A stretch of DNA of 64,000 nucleotides from CAIYZT01 sp031385445 (GTDB taxonomy: Bacteria; Pseudomonadota; Alphaproteobacteria; Rhodobacterales; Rhodobacteraceae), in NCBI GenBank assembly GCA_031385445.1, contig JANNBM010000056.1, forward strand, positions 186,001 to 250,000, read 5' to 3'. The position numbers and the translations under genes are program-made. How positions within the stretch are numbered: the first letter of the stretch is position 1; every line of letters starts with the position of its first letter. The notes below the pieces were generated by a model. The model saw nothing but the letters and a program-made list of their open reading frames with translations. It ran no database searches and was not told the DNA's origin. Of the stretch, positions 33,830 through 43,068 are shown piece by piece.

Positions 33830-35146
33830 ATGGCCGGAATACCGCATGACCATTACGAGCCGAAATCGGGCTTTGAAAAGTGGCTCTACACCCGGCTTCC
33901 GGTGGCAGGCCTTCTGTACGACACGCTGACGATCCCGACGCCAAAGAACCTGAACTGGATGTGGATCTGGGGCATCGTTCTGACTTTTTGTCTGGGGCTG
34001 CAGATCGTGACCGGCATTGTCCTGGCGATGCATTACACCCCGCAAGTCGACATGGCCTTCGCTTCGATTGAACATATCATGCGCGATGTGAACGGCGGCT
34101 ACATGATCCGTTACATGCACATGAACGGCGCGTCGCTGATGTTTTTTGCGGTTTATCTGCATATTTTCCGTGGCCTGTACTATGGCAGCTACAAAGCGCC
34201 GCGCGAAGTGACGTGGATCATCGGCATGATCATTTACCTTTTGATGATGGCGACCGGTTTCATGGGCTATGTTCTGCCTTGGGGCCAGATGTCGTTCTGG
34301 GGTGCAACAGTGATCACCGGCCTGTTTGGCGCCATTCCGGGCGTTGGCCCGACCGTGCAGGAATGGCTGCTGGGCGGACCTGCGGTCGACAACGCCACGC
34401 TGAACCGCTTTTTCAGCCTGCATTACCTTTTGCCCTTCGTGATCACCGGTCTTGTGGCCGTGCATATCTGGGCATTCCACACCACGGGCAACAACAACCC
34501 GACAGGTGTCGAAGTGCGCCGGACGTCCAAGGCGGATGCGGAAAAAGATACGCTGCCGTTCTGGCCCTACTTTGTGATCAAAGACCTGTTTGCACTCTGC
34601 CTTATTCTGGTGGTCTTCTTTGCGGTCGTCGGCTTTATGCCGAACTACTTGGGCGATCCGGTTAACTATGTCATGGCCAACCCGCTGTCGACGCCTGCGC
34701 ACATTGTGCCGGAATGGTATTTCCTGCCGTTCTACGCAATTCTGCGCGCTTTCACCGCCGATGTCTGGGTGGTGCAGCTGGTAACGTTCCTGTCCTTCGG
34801 CATCATCGACGCCAAGTTCTTTGGGGTTTTGGCGATGTTCGGCGCGATTGCGGTTATGGCCTTTGTGCCATGGCTTGACACCTCGTCGGTGCGCTCGGGC
34901 AAGTACCGTCCCAAGTTCAAGGCGTGGTTCGCGCTTTTGGTCATCGACTTTGTCGTTCTGACATGGGTTGGCGCGCAGGTGCCGAACGAGCTGATGTCGT
35001 GGATCTCGCTGATCGCTTCGGCCTACTGGTTCGCCTACTTCCTGATCATCCTTCCGCTGCTCGGCGTGCTTGAAAAGCCGCTGCCGCAACCGGCGACGAT
35101 CGAAGAAGACTTCAAGTCGCACTACGCGCCGCAAGCGGCCGAGTGA
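33830..35146 (+). CDS. petB: Cytochrome b subunit of the bc1 complex
   Basis: 438-residue membrane protein with eight expected helices. Haem-ligand His pairs lie in helices B and D (HMNGASLMFFAVYLHIFRG and HYLLPF...VHIWAFH), and the Qo-site PEWY motif is present (VPEWYFLPFYAILRA). Length and the C-terminal extra helix fit alphaproteobacterial cytochrome b. Central gene of petABC; petC starts 19 bases downstream. Confidence 0.97.
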   Translation: MAGIPHDHYEPKSGFEKWLYTRLPVAGLLYDTLTIPTPKNLNWMWIWGIVLTFCLGLQIVTGIVLAMHYTPQVDMAFASIEHIMRDVNGGYMIRYMHMNGASLMFFAVYLHIFRGLYYGSYKAPREVTWIIGMIIYLLMMATGFMGYVLPWGQMSFWGATVITGLFGAIPGVGPTVQEWLLGGPAVDNATLNRFFSLHYLLPFVITGLVAVHIWAFHTTGNNNPTGVEVRRTSKADAEKDTLPFWPYFVIKDLFALCLILVVFFAVVGFMPNYLGDPVNYVMANPLSTPAHIVPEWYFLPFYAILRAFTADVWVVQLVTFLSFGIIDAKFFGVLAMFGAIAVMAFVPWLDTSSVRSGKYRPKFKAWFALLVIDFVVLTWVGAQVPNELMSWISLIASAYWFAYFLIILPLLGVLEKPLPQPATIEEDFKSHYAPQAAE

Positions 35147-35165
35147 GAGAAAGGAACTGACTGAG

Positions 35166-36041
35166 ATGATACGCAAAATCGCAATCGGCGCTGCATCCGT
35201 TCTGGTCCTGAGCACTGGGTTTGCCCTCGCCAACGAGGGGGGGCATACCGAAGACGTCGCCTTTTCGTTCGAAGGACTCTTTGGCACCTTTGACGAACAT
35301 CAGCTGCAGCGCGGCCTACAGGTTTACACCGAGGTTTGTTCGGCCTGTCACGGGCTGAAATTCGTGCCGATCCGCACGCTTTCCGATGAAGGCGGCCCTC
35401 ACCTGCCCGAAGATCAGGTGCGCGCCTATGCAAAGGAATTCCCGGTTCTGGACGAAGACTCGAACCGGGCGGCGCTGTACGACATCGAAAAAGGCGAGAT
35501 GCGGACGCTGCTGCCTTCCGACAAGTTTCCCGCCAACAACGGCGCAAATGCGCCGGATCTATCGTTGATGGCCAAGGCGCGTGCGGGTTTTTCGGGCCCC
35601 TACGGTCTGGGCACCAATCAGCTGTTCAAAGGCATGGGCGGGGCAGAGCATATCTATTCCGTTCTGAGCGGCTACGAAGAAAACCCGGCCTGCGCGCCGG
35701 ATGGGATCGACGGGTTTTATTATAACAAGGCCTTTTCTGCGGGCGGCGTGCCGGACAGCTGCAAAGTCGGCGGGGTTTCCACCGTTGAAGGCACCTGGAT
35801 TGCGATGCCCCCACCGCTTGAGGATGATCTGATCACCTATCAGGACGAAACCCAAGCCAGCTTGCATCAGATGTCCGAAGACGTTGCGGCCTTTCTGATG
35901 TGGACGGCAGAGCCAAAACTGATGGCGCGCAAAGATGCGGGCTTCAAGGCGGTGGTTCTTCTGATTCTCCTCAGCACGCTGCTGTACCTGACCAACAAGC
36001 GGCTTTGGGCCGGGGTCAAAGGCAAAAAGCACACGGCTTAA
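35166..36041 (+). CDS. petC: Cytochrome c1
   Basis: 291 residues with signal peptide (MIRKIAIGAASVLVLSTGFALA), c-haem motif CSACHG, the axial Met in WIAMPPPL and a C-terminal membrane anchor (AVVLLILLSTLLYLT). The start at 35166 was chosen over a frame beginning inside petB at 35070 because of the signal peptide and the AAAGGA site. Two further Cys (NPACAP and PDSCKV) may form a disulfide as in Rhodobacter c1. Confidence 0.96.
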   Translation: MIRKIAIGAASVLVLSTGFALANEGGHTEDVAFSFEGLFGTFDEHQLQRGLQVYTEVCSACHGLKFVPIRTLSDEGGPHLPEDQVRAYAKEFPVLDEDSNRAALYDIEKGEMRTLLPSDKFPANNGANAPDLSLMAKARAGFSGPYGLGTNQLFKGMGGAEHIYSVLSGYEENPACAPDGIDGFYYNKAFSAGGVPDSCKVGGVSTVEGTWIAMPPPLEDDLITYQDETQASLHQMSEDVAAFLMWTAEPKLMARKDAGFKAVVLLILLSTLLYLTNKRLWAGVKGKKHTA

Positions 36042-36065
36042 GTCCGTCTGCACCGCGTAAATACC

Positions 36066-36095
36066 CCCCCGCGCCGCAAGGTGGCGGGGGTTTTT
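36066..36095 (+). terminator. Intrinsic terminator after petABC
   Basis: Stem CCCCCGCGCC / GGTGGCGGGGG (one bulged G, one G-T pair) with a GCAA loop, followed by TTTTTCTTT. It separates petC from the convergent thiQ. Confidence 0.87.
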
Positions 36096-36119
36096 CTTTG
36101 CGAAGTCGCGACTGCGGCC

Positions 36120-36812
36120 CTATCCCAGATAATCGCGCAGCACCTTCGGTGGATCGGCGAGGAGCGCCTTGGTTTCAACCGGCAGGCTCGCCGCGCCCTC
36201 TGCCACGACAGACACCCTTTGCGCGAAGCCCACCACGTCCTTGGGATCATGGCTGACCAGAATGACCGCCGCCTGTGTTTCGGCGGCGACCTCGGCCACC
36301 AGCGACAGCATCTCGGCGCGTAAGGCAGGACCAAGCGCGGCAAAAGGTTCGTCCAGCAACAGCACTGGCCGCGCCCGCAAAAGCGCCCGCGCGAGGGCGG
36401 CCCTGCCTTGCTGTCCGCCCGACAACTGCCCCGGTTTGCGCGCGCCGTACCCGGTCAGCCCCACCCGCGTTAACGCACCCTCAATCAGGCGCGCGGTGGC
36501 ATCGGACATCTTCAGGCTGGGTGACAGGCCAAGGCACAGGTTCTGCGCCACGGTCAGATGGCCAAACAGGTTTTGATCCTGAAACAGCGTGGTAAAGGGC
36601 CGCGCGCCCGGCAGAACCGCCGACAGATCGCGCCCCTGCCACAGAATGCGGCCCGAGGTTGGCGCGAAAAACCCCGCGATGGCCATCAAAAGGCTGGTCT
36701 TGCCCGCCCCCGAAGGGCCGATCAGCGCCAACCGCTCGCCCGGCGCCACGGCCCAATCGGCGGTTAGCGAAAAGTCGTCCTGCGTCAGGCGCAGCGCCTC
36801 AAGTGTCAGCAT
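36120..36812 (-). CDS. thiQ: Thiamine ABC transporter ATPase ThiQ
   Basis: 230-residue short ATPase lacking a TOBE domain, as ThiQ does. Walker A GPSGAGKTS, signature LSGGQQGR, Walker B VLLLDEPF, switch His in VSHDPKDV. The ATG at 36812 overlaps the thiP 3' end by 14 bases. Energises uptake of thiamine, TPP and TMP by ThiBPQ. Confidence 0.92.
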   Translation of the reverse strand: MLTLEALRLTQDDFSLTADWAVAPGERLALIGPSGAGKTSLLMAIAGFFAPTSGRILWQGRDLSAVLPGARPFTTLFQDQNLFGHLTVAQNLCLGLSPSLKMSDATARLIEGALTRVGLTGYGARKPGQLSGGQQGRAALARALLRARPVLLLDEPFAALGPALRAEMLSLVAEVAAETQAAVILVSHDPKDVVGFAQRVSVVAEGAASLPVETKALLADPPKVLRDYLG

Positions 36813-38334
36813 GGCGTGCGCCCCAACGGTCAAAGAGGAAAAACAGGGAAAAACTGGCCAGAACGAGGATCAAGGCCGCTGCCGCCGCCTGATCCATCCG
36901 ATACGCGCCGATCAGATTTTGCACGAGCAGCGGCAAGGTCGCCCCACCCTGCCCGGCGAACAGCGTGATCACGCCCAGATCGCCCATCGACAGCGCCGCC
37001 GCCAGCCCCGCGCCATAGCCCAAGGGCCGGGCGAGCAGAGGCAGGGTCACATAGCGCAGCCGGATCATCGGCGTCAGGCCAAGGCTCTCGCTCAAACGGT
37101 CAAAGTTCTGCTGCACCTGCCGCGCCTGTGGCAGCAGCAGCCGGAACACGAACGGCAGCGCCAGAAGGGTGTTGACCAGCATGGTGACCGGAAGGGCCAG
37201 ATCATCGGGCTGCGCAAAGGGTCGCAGCGCCAGAAACAACCCGGTGCCAAGCACCAACCCCGAGGCGGACAGCGGCAGCATGGCCGAAAGCTCGATCCAG
37301 CGGCGGCCGGGTCGCGCGGCGGCAAGCGCGAGGATCAGCGCGGCGACGGTTGTCAGCAGGGCCGAGGCGAGGGCAACGGCCAGCGAGCGCGCGAGGGCGG
37401 GCCACAGGCCGTTTGGCAGATCGGCAAGCCCCGGCAAGCCGCGCAGCAAGGCCGCCAAAAGCGGGGCGAGAAGGTAAAGCGCGGCGAGAGCGATCCAGAA
37501 AACATCCAGCCCCCGGCGCCAACCCTTTGGCGCAAACAGCACGCTTTGACGCGCAAGCCCGGTGCCAAAACCATCCGGCAGGGTCAACCGCAACGCGCCC
37601 AGCGTGACAATGGCGCAAAGGGAAAACTGCACCGTGGCAAGAAGTGCCGCGCGGCCAAGATCAAATTCGAACCGCAAAGCCTGATAAATCGCCAGCTCCA
37701 GCGTGCTCGCCTTCGGACCGCCGCCAAGGGTCAGCGAAATGGCAAAACTCGTCAGACAGATCAGAAAAACCGTCACCGCGATGCCCGGTAATTGAACGCG
37801 CAGCATCGGCAATTCCAGATGGCGAAACTGCGCGGCGGGCGGCATCGACAGCGATTGCGCCAGCCGAAACCGCTCTGGCGGGATCGCGTGCCAGCCGTGC
37901 AGAAGCATCCGCGTGGCGAGCGGCAGATTGAAAAACACATTCGCCATGACCACCCCGTGCAGCCCGTAAATCGAAAATGGCGGCAGACCCAGCGCGCCAA
38001 GCGCCATATTGACCGGGCCAGCGCGGCCAAAAATCGTCAGCAGCCCCAGAACCGCCACCACGAAGGGCAAAGCAAAGGGCGCGGCCATCAGCCCGATCAG
38101 CGCGCTTTGCCCCCAAAAGCGGCGGCGAAACAACGCGCGCGCGACAGGCACCGCCAGCAGGGCCGAAAACCCCGCCGACAGCGCCGCTTGCAGCAGCGTA
38201 AAGCGCAGCGCGGCAAAATCTGCCGGGGCCAGCAGGCGGCCGCCCGCCATGGCCCGCGCGTGCCAAGCCAAAATCGCCGCGCTGCCAAGGATCAGCGCGG
38301 CAATCGCAACAGCCAGCCCGAAGGCCAGCTTCAT
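36799..38334 (-). CDS. thiP: Thiamine ABC transporter permease ThiP
   Basis: 511-residue double permease with about twelve helices in two BPD_transp_1 halves, the usual ThiP/FbpB-type architecture. Two coupling loops are visible (SLSMPPAAQFRHLELPMLR and SLGLTPMIRLRYVTLPLL). I start at the ATG at 38334 (MKLAFG) because it overlaps the thiB stop as ATGA; an ATG at 38355 is possible. Confidence 0.92.
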   Translation of the reverse strand: MKLAFGLAVAIAALILGSAAILAWHARAMAGGRLLAPADFAALRFTLLQAALSAGFSALLAVPVARALFRRRFWGQSALIGLMAAPFALPFVVAVLGLLTIFGRAGPVNMALGALGLPPFSIYGLHGVVMANVFFNLPLATRMLLHGWHAIPPERFRLAQSLSMPPAAQFRHLELPMLRVQLPGIAVTVFLICLTSFAISLTLGGGPKASTLELAIYQALRFEFDLGRAALLATVQFSLCAIVTLGALRLTLPDGFGTGLARQSVLFAPKGWRRGLDVFWIALAALYLLAPLLAALLRGLPGLADLPNGLWPALARSLAVALASALLTTVAALILALAAARPGRRWIELSAMLPLSASGLVLGTGLFLALRPFAQPDDLALPVTMLVNTLLALPFVFRLLLPQARQVQQNFDRLSESLGLTPMIRLRYVTLPLLARPLGYGAGLAAALSMGDLGVITLFAGQGGATLPLLVQNLIGAYRMDQAAAAALILVLASFSLFFLFDRWGARHADT

Positions 38335-39314
38335 TTGGACAGGGCGGTCTGCCATTGCTCAATCGCCGGGCCGCGGGCTGCTTCAGCCTCGGTTGCGGTC
38401 AGCAAAAGCGAGGTTTCGGGCTGGATCAGGGTTTCAAACCCCGCTGGAAGGCCGGAGGCAGGCGTTTTGGCGGGATACATCCAGTTGGTGGTGATCATCG
38501 CCGCCTGCGCCGCATCCGAGGTAAGGTAGGCGAGGAATTGGTCGGCCAGATCGGATTGATCGGTCGAGGCCAGTTTACCCGCCACTTCGACCTGCATGTA
38601 ATGCCCCTCGCTGAACAAAGCCGCTGATTTCGTGGCATCGCTTTCGGCAATCAGGTGATAGGCTGGCGAGGTCGTGTAGGACAAAACCATATCCGCCTCG
38701 CCCTCCAGGAACATGGAATAGGCCTCGCTCCAGCCCGGAGTGACGGTGACGATATTGTCGGCGAGCGCCGCCCATATCTCGGGCGCGCGCTCGCCATAGG
38801 CGGCGCGGATCCACATCACCAGCCCAAGGCCGGGGGTTGAGGACCGGGGATCCTGGATCAGGATTTTCAGATCGGACGCGGCCAACTCTTCAAAAGAGTT
38901 CGGCGGGGTTTGCAGTTTGGTATTGTCATAAACCATCGCGAACCAGCCCCAGTCGAAGGCCACGAAATTGGGATCAGAAAAAGCCACTGGCAGGGTATTT
39001 TCAGCCGGGGCAACGGGCGCGAAAAGGCCGGTGGCGGCGGCATTCGCGGTCAGTGTGGTATCAAGGCCAAGCACGACATCGACATCACTTTGCGCCCCTT
39101 CCAGCTTGACCCGCGCCAGCACCGCCGCGCCGTCGCCGCCTGTCACAAATTGCAGATCGCAGGCGCAAGTTGCCTCGAAACCCGCCTCGATCAGCGGTCC
39201 GGGTCCCCATTCGGGGGTAAAGCTGTCATAGGTCAGCACAGTCAGAACAGGCGTCTCGCCCATGGCCAAAGTGGCAATGGACACAAGGCCCGCAGCGAGG
39301 AGTTTGGTTTTCAT
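38331..39314 (-). CDS. thiB: Thiamine-binding periplasmic protein ThiB
   Basis: 327 residues with signal peptide (MKTKLLAAGLVSIATLAMG). Starts the mature part with PVLTVLTYDSFTPEWGPGP, typical of TbpA/ThiB, and contains GLDTTLTANAAATGLF. Binds thiamine and its phosphates. First gene of thiBPQ, directly behind a TPP riboswitch. Confidence 0.93.
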   Translation of the reverse strand: MKTKLLAAGLVSIATLAMGETPVLTVLTYDSFTPEWGPGPLIEAGFEATCACDLQFVTGGDGAAVLARVKLEGAQSDVDVVLGLDTTLTANAAATGLFAPVAPAENTLPVAFSDPNFVAFDWGWFAMVYDNTKLQTPPNSFEELAASDLKILIQDPRSSTPGLGLVMWIRAAYGERAPEIWAALADNIVTVTPGWSEAYSMFLEGEADMVLSYTTSPAYHLIAESDATKSAALFSEGHYMQVEVAGKLASTDQSDLADQFLAYLTSDAAQAAMITTNWMYPAKTPASGLPAGFETLIQPETSLLLTATEAEAARGPAIEQWQTALSK

Positions 39315-39367
39315 CGGTCTTCTCCAACGTTGCGACGGATTGGTCGGGACTGGAGAATTCCAAGCAC

Positions 39368-39473
39368 CTTCCCTCCGCCGGTATGATCCGGTTCAGGTTC
39401 AACGGGTCCGCTTGCGCATCTCAGCCTTTTGGTGCGTTTTTGAAAAAACGAACCGGGGGCACCCCGAGGTAGG
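39368..39473 (-). ncRNA. TPP riboswitch (THI element) controlling thiBPQ
   Basis: On the minus strand the conserved segments appear in order: CTCGGGGTGCCCC, the AGGCTGAGA core box (39418-39428 region), and ACCTGAACCGGATCATACC with the closing GGCGGAGGGA near 39371-39380. Stems P1-P5 of the THI box can be formed; the P3 arm carries a TTTTTGAAAAAA element. It ends about 55 bases before the thiB start, so translational control (RBS sequestration) or early termination are both possible. Confidence 0.95.
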
Positions 39474-39606
39474 CAGGAACATACGGCAAAGCGGCGGGCT
39501 GACAAGGGGTGATTTCAGGGGTGAATTCCGGCGGGTATCACCAAGGATTGAAATCTGCGTGATCGGTTCATGGGGTAGCAAAGGTGTAGATCATCGGAGC
39601 GCCGCC

Positions 39607-40974
39607 ATGCCGACACGTCGCAGATTTCTTGCCACCGGCCTTTCGGCGGGGCTTTTGCCAGTTGCGGCGGGCGCGCAGCAAGTTGTTGAATTGCAATGGC
39701 TTTATGACGTTTCTGCCGGTGCCAGTTCAGAGGCTGAAGCCGCGCTTGCGGCCATCACTGCGGGCAACAGAATCGACATGGCGGCCGGGCTTATCCTGTC
39801 GATGCGTTTTGCCGGACCGCGCGAGGCGGCCATTTCGCAGGTCCTGCGCAAGCTGACCGGTGACACCAGGGCCAAGGATTGGTTCGGCTGGATGCTGTGG
39901 CAAGAAGCCCATCCCGAGGTGGTGCCGGCCGCGTCCTACATCACGTTCATGCGCGATCTGCACCTGCGAATCGATCCCGATTTCGACCGCTTTCTGCGCC
40001 CCGAATACCTGACCCGGGACGCCGCGCGGATCCGGGTGGAAGAGATCACATGGGGCGGCGTGGTCAAGGACGGCATCCCGGCCCTGGACAATCCGGCGAT
40101 GATTGCGGGCGCTGGGGCGGTGTATCTGCGCGCCGATGATCTGGTGTTTGGCGTTTCGATCAATGGCGATCTGCGGGCCTATCCTTTGCGGATCATGGGC
40201 TGGCACGAGATGTTCAACGATGTGATCGGCGGCGTGCCGGTCGCGCTCGCTTATTGCACTTTGTGCGGGTCGGGGATCTTGTATGAAACGAAGGTGAAGG
40301 GCCGGGCAAAACCGTTGATCTTTGGCTCGTCGGGGTTTTTGTACCGGTCCAACAAGCTGATGTTCGACCGTGCGACGCTCAGCCTTTGGAACCAGTTTAC
40401 CGGCGAGCCTGTGACGGGCAAGCTGGCCAGCAGCGGCATCAAATTGGTCCAGCGCCCGGTGGTGATTGCCCGCTGGGATGACTGGCTGGCCGTGAACCCA
40501 AAGACGCAGGTTCTGGCTTTGGACACGGGGTATCGGCGCGATTACGGCTCTGGCGTGGTCTATCAAGACTACTTCGCCTCGGCCGATCTGATGTTTCCGG
40601 CGCTGGCAGATCAGCGGGTGCAGGGGCAAAAGGACTATGTCTTTGGCATCCGCCGCTTTGCTGCCGCGCGGGCGTGGCCGCTGAAGGCCTTTGCGAAACA
40701 GCCGGTGATCAATGACGCGCTGGACGATTTTCCTGTGGTCCTGATCGGTGATCCTGATGGCCGCACCGTGCGCGCGTATGAGCGCGGCAGCCTCCGGTTT
40801 TCCAGAAAAGGCGGCGTTTTGATCAGCGATGATGGCGCGGTCTGGACCTTTGGCGAAGAGGCGCTGAGCAGCGCGGATGGACGCAGCCTGCCGCGCGTGG
40901 CGGGGCAGGTGTCGTATTGGTTCGCATGGGATGGCTACGAAGGCGACGTGGCGACGCTTTACGGCGAGAACTGA
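39607..40974 (+). CDS. DUF3179 domain-containing secreted protein
   Basis: 455 residues with a Tat-like signal (TRRRFLATGLSAGLLPVAAGA). The DUF3179 region covers roughly residues 170-440 and includes AYCTLCGSG and GSSGFLYRSNKLMFDRATLSLW (split), and RRDYGSGVVYQDY. The function of the family is unknown; the two close Cys in YCTLCGSG suggest redox or metal binding (inference). ATG at 39607 preferred; the upstream frame crosses the riboswitch. Confidence 0.82.
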   Translation: MPTRRRFLATGLSAGLLPVAAGAQQVVELQWLYDVSAGASSEAEAALAAITAGNRIDMAAGLILSMRFAGPREAAISQVLRKLTGDTRAKDWFGWMLWQEAHPEVVPAASYITFMRDLHLRIDPDFDRFLRPEYLTRDAARIRVEEITWGGVVKDGIPALDNPAMIAGAGAVYLRADDLVFGVSINGDLRAYPLRIMGWHEMFNDVIGGVPVALAYCTLCGSGILYETKVKGRAKPLIFGSSGFLYRSNKLMFDRATLSLWNQFTGEPVTGKLASSGIKLVQRPVVIARWDDWLAVNPKTQVLALDTGYRRDYGSGVVYQDYFASADLMFPALADQRVQGQKDYVFGIRRFAAARAWPLKAFAKQPVINDALDDFPVVLIGDPDGRTVRAYERGSLRFSRKGGVLISDDGAVWTFGEEALSSADGRSLPRVAGQVSYWFAWDGYEGDVATLYGEN

Positions 40975-41056
40975 GCCGCCGCATCGGCCCCGCGCAGTTT
41001 TGGGTTTCTTGCGGGCCGGGCATGGCTTAAGGGTCGGGCAAGCAAGGAGCCCGCAC

Positions 41057-42160
41057 ATGAGCCTGAACACCTTTGGACATCTGTTCCGCATCACCACTTG
41101 GGGCGAAAGCCACGGGCCCGCGATTGGTTGCACGGTCGATGGTTGCCCGCCGGGGGTCACGCTGTCCGAGGCGGATCTGCAGCCATGGCTGGACAAGCGC
41201 AAACCGGGCACCTCGAAATTCACCACACAGCGCAAAGAGGCGGACGAGGTTCGCATTCTGTCGGGGGTGTTTGAAGGGGTGACGACGGGCACGCCCATTC
41301 AACTGATGATCGAAAACACCGACCAGCGGTCGAAAGACTATGGCGATATCGCGCAGGCCTTTCGCCCCGGTCATGCCGACATCACCTATCATCAGAAATA
41401 CGGCGTGCGGGATTATCGCGGTGGCGGGCGGTCCAGCGCGCGCGAGACGGCGGCGCGGGTGGCCGCGGGGGGCGTGGCGCGCGCGGTTCTGACGCAGATG
41501 CTGCCGGAGCTGCGGATCAGCGGATACATGGTGCAGATGGGCCCGCACGGGATTGACCGCGCCCGGTTTGACGCAGGCGTCATCGGGGCCAACCCGTTCT
41601 GGTGCCCCGATCCGGTCGCTGCGGCGGGTTGGGCCGACTATCTGGACGCTCTGCGCCTGTCGCACAATTCGGTCGGCGCGGTGATCGAAGTGGTGGCGTC
41701 GGGCGTGCCCGCGGGCTTGGGCGCGCCTTTGTATGGCAAGCTTGACAGTGATCTGGCGGCGGCGATGATGTCGATCAATGCGGTTAAAGGCGTCGAGATT
41801 GGCGAGGGAATGGCCGCCGCCGCGCTGACCGGTGTTGAGAATGCCGACGAGATGCGGATGGGGCCGGACGGCGTGCAGTTCCGGTCGAACCACGCGGGCG
41901 GCATTCTGGGCGGCATCAGCTCCGGTCAGGATGTGGTGGTGCGGTTCGCAGTCAAGCCGACCTCATCCATCCTGACCCCGCGCGCCACGGTGAATGCGGC
42001 GGGCGCCGAGATTGATCTGGTCACCAAAGGCCGCCACGACCCCTGCGTCGGCATCCGCGCCGTGCCGGTGGGCGAGGCGATGATGGCCTGCGTTTTGCTT
42101 GACCATGTGCTGCTTGACCGGGGGCAAACGGGCGGGCGCAGGGGAACGATCGGGGCCTGA
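41057..42160 (+). CDS. aroC: Chorismate synthase
   Basis: 367 residues, standard AroC length. Converts EPSP to chorismate using reduced FMN, last step of the shikimate pathway. Signatures: TWGESHGPAIGC at the N-terminus, YRGGGRSSARETAARVAAG, and RSNHAGGILGGISSG. Start at the ATG at 41057 behind AAGGAG. Apparently monocistronic. Confidence 0.97.
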   Translation: MSLNTFGHLFRITTWGESHGPAIGCTVDGCPPGVTLSEADLQPWLDKRKPGTSKFTTQRKEADEVRILSGVFEGVTTGTPIQLMIENTDQRSKDYGDIAQAFRPGHADITYHQKYGVRDYRGGGRSSARETAARVAAGGVARAVLTQMLPELRISGYMVQMGPHGIDRARFDAGVIGANPFWCPDPVAAAGWADYLDALRLSHNSVGAVIEVVASGVPAGLGAPLYGKLDSDLAAAMMSINAVKGVEIGEGMAAAALTGVENADEMRMGPDGVQFRSNHAGGILGGISSGQDVVVRFAVKPTSSILTPRATVNAAGAEIDLVTKGRHDPCVGIRAVPVGEAMMACVLLDHVLLDRGQTGGRRGTIGA

Positions 42161-42213
42161 CGGCGCGCGCCAAGGGCTAATTTACGCCCCCCTCCCCCCC
42201 CCGCCAAGGGGCT

Positions 42214-43068
42214 TCAAGCGATCGTCAGAGCCTCCAGCGCAGCCCAGTCGTCGGCGGGAAGGACATAAGCGGTCTTATCAACATCCCCGGTCCAGACGAA
42301 CACACACAAGAAGGGCACAGCGCCCACTTTGGTCATGTGGGGCTGGTTCGGCGGGTTCCACACTGGATGATGGGCAGGTTTCGCGATCAGGGGCCGACCC
42401 GGTCCGAACCGCCAGCCATGCGGGCCGGTCAAGGGCGCATAAAGTTCGGGCGCGGGGTGGGCATGGTCGCGGTACAGCACGTTTGGCGCGATCAAGAACA
42501 GGCCAAGGTCAAAATTTTCCGATGCAAAGGGCGCATCGCCCCCCTTGATCATCGCAAAGGCATGACCTGAGGCAAAACTCTCGCCAATATCCTCTGGGGG
42601 ATAGCCCCCGTAGGTCACCCATTCCAACGCACCCGCGGCGCGCTCGATTGCGGCGCACAGCGCGGGCTGATCGGCACCCGCCGCCGCCAGAGCCGGGGCA
42701 AGCCAGCGGTCGACCACGGCATTGGTGCGGGCCGGCATGCGCCGACCGGGTCCAGGATCGGTTGGCAAACCTGCACGAACTTCGGCGGCGCCAAGGTGGT
42801 CGAGGGTCAATACATAGTCTCTAATCGCCGAATAGAGACTGTTTAGCGGGTTTTCCATCATTGGTCTTTCTGGCAGCGGCAAGCCGCGCTCTTTCAGTAT
42901 GGCAAAGGGATCGCGGGAGTCATGCGCGGCTGCGACGCGAAAAACCTCCAGCACCTCGGCGCTTATGCGCCCTGATTGCCACAGATCCATCGCCGCGCCG
43001 TAACGCACCCGCCCTGATCCGGGCGCGCCCAAGGGCGCGTTCAAAAAGCGGGCGGCAGCGTCAGTCAT
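42214..43068 (-). CDS. DMSP-lyase-family cupin (function in this operon unknown)
   Basis: 284 residues. The C-terminal half is a cupin of the dimethylsulfoniopropionate lyase (DddL/DddQ/DddW) superfamily: metal and catalytic residues fit HxHxxxExY as His202, His204, Glu208 and Tyr210 (YRDHAHPAPELYAPL), with the last metal His at 244 in PNQPHMTKV. The N-terminal 150 residues are helical and longer than in DddQ or DddW. DMSP lyases release acrylate and dimethyl sulfide, but many cupins of this fold have other roles. Its start overlaps the permease gene by eight bases, tying it to a quaternary-amine-type importer and demethylation operon. A different beta-elimination or a non-DMSP ligand is quite possible. 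Confidence 0.72.
   Translation of the reverse strand: MTDAAARFLNAPLGAPGSGRVRYGAAMDLWQSGRISAEVLEVFRVAAAHDSRDPFAILKERGLPLPERPMMENPLNSLYSAIRDYVLTLDHLGAAEVRAGLPTDPGPGRRMPARTNAVVDRWLAPALAAAGADQPALCAAIERAAGALEWVTYGGYPPEDIGESFASGHAFAMIKGGDAPFASENFDLGLFLIAPNVLYRDHAHPAPELYAPLTGPHGWRFGPGRPLIAKPAHHPVWNPPNQPHMTKVGAVPFLCVFVWTGDVDKTAYVLPADDWAALEALTIA

Noticed and set aside
33719..35287. 522-codon open frame antisense to petABC
   Set aside because: It mirrors conserved petB sequence, is rich in Arg/His/Gln as expected for antisense frames in GC-rich DNA, and has no domain or RBS support.
39727..41298. 523-codon open frame antisense to the DUF3179 gene and aroC
   Set aside because: Shadow of two well-supported genes on the other strand; no recognisable motifs.
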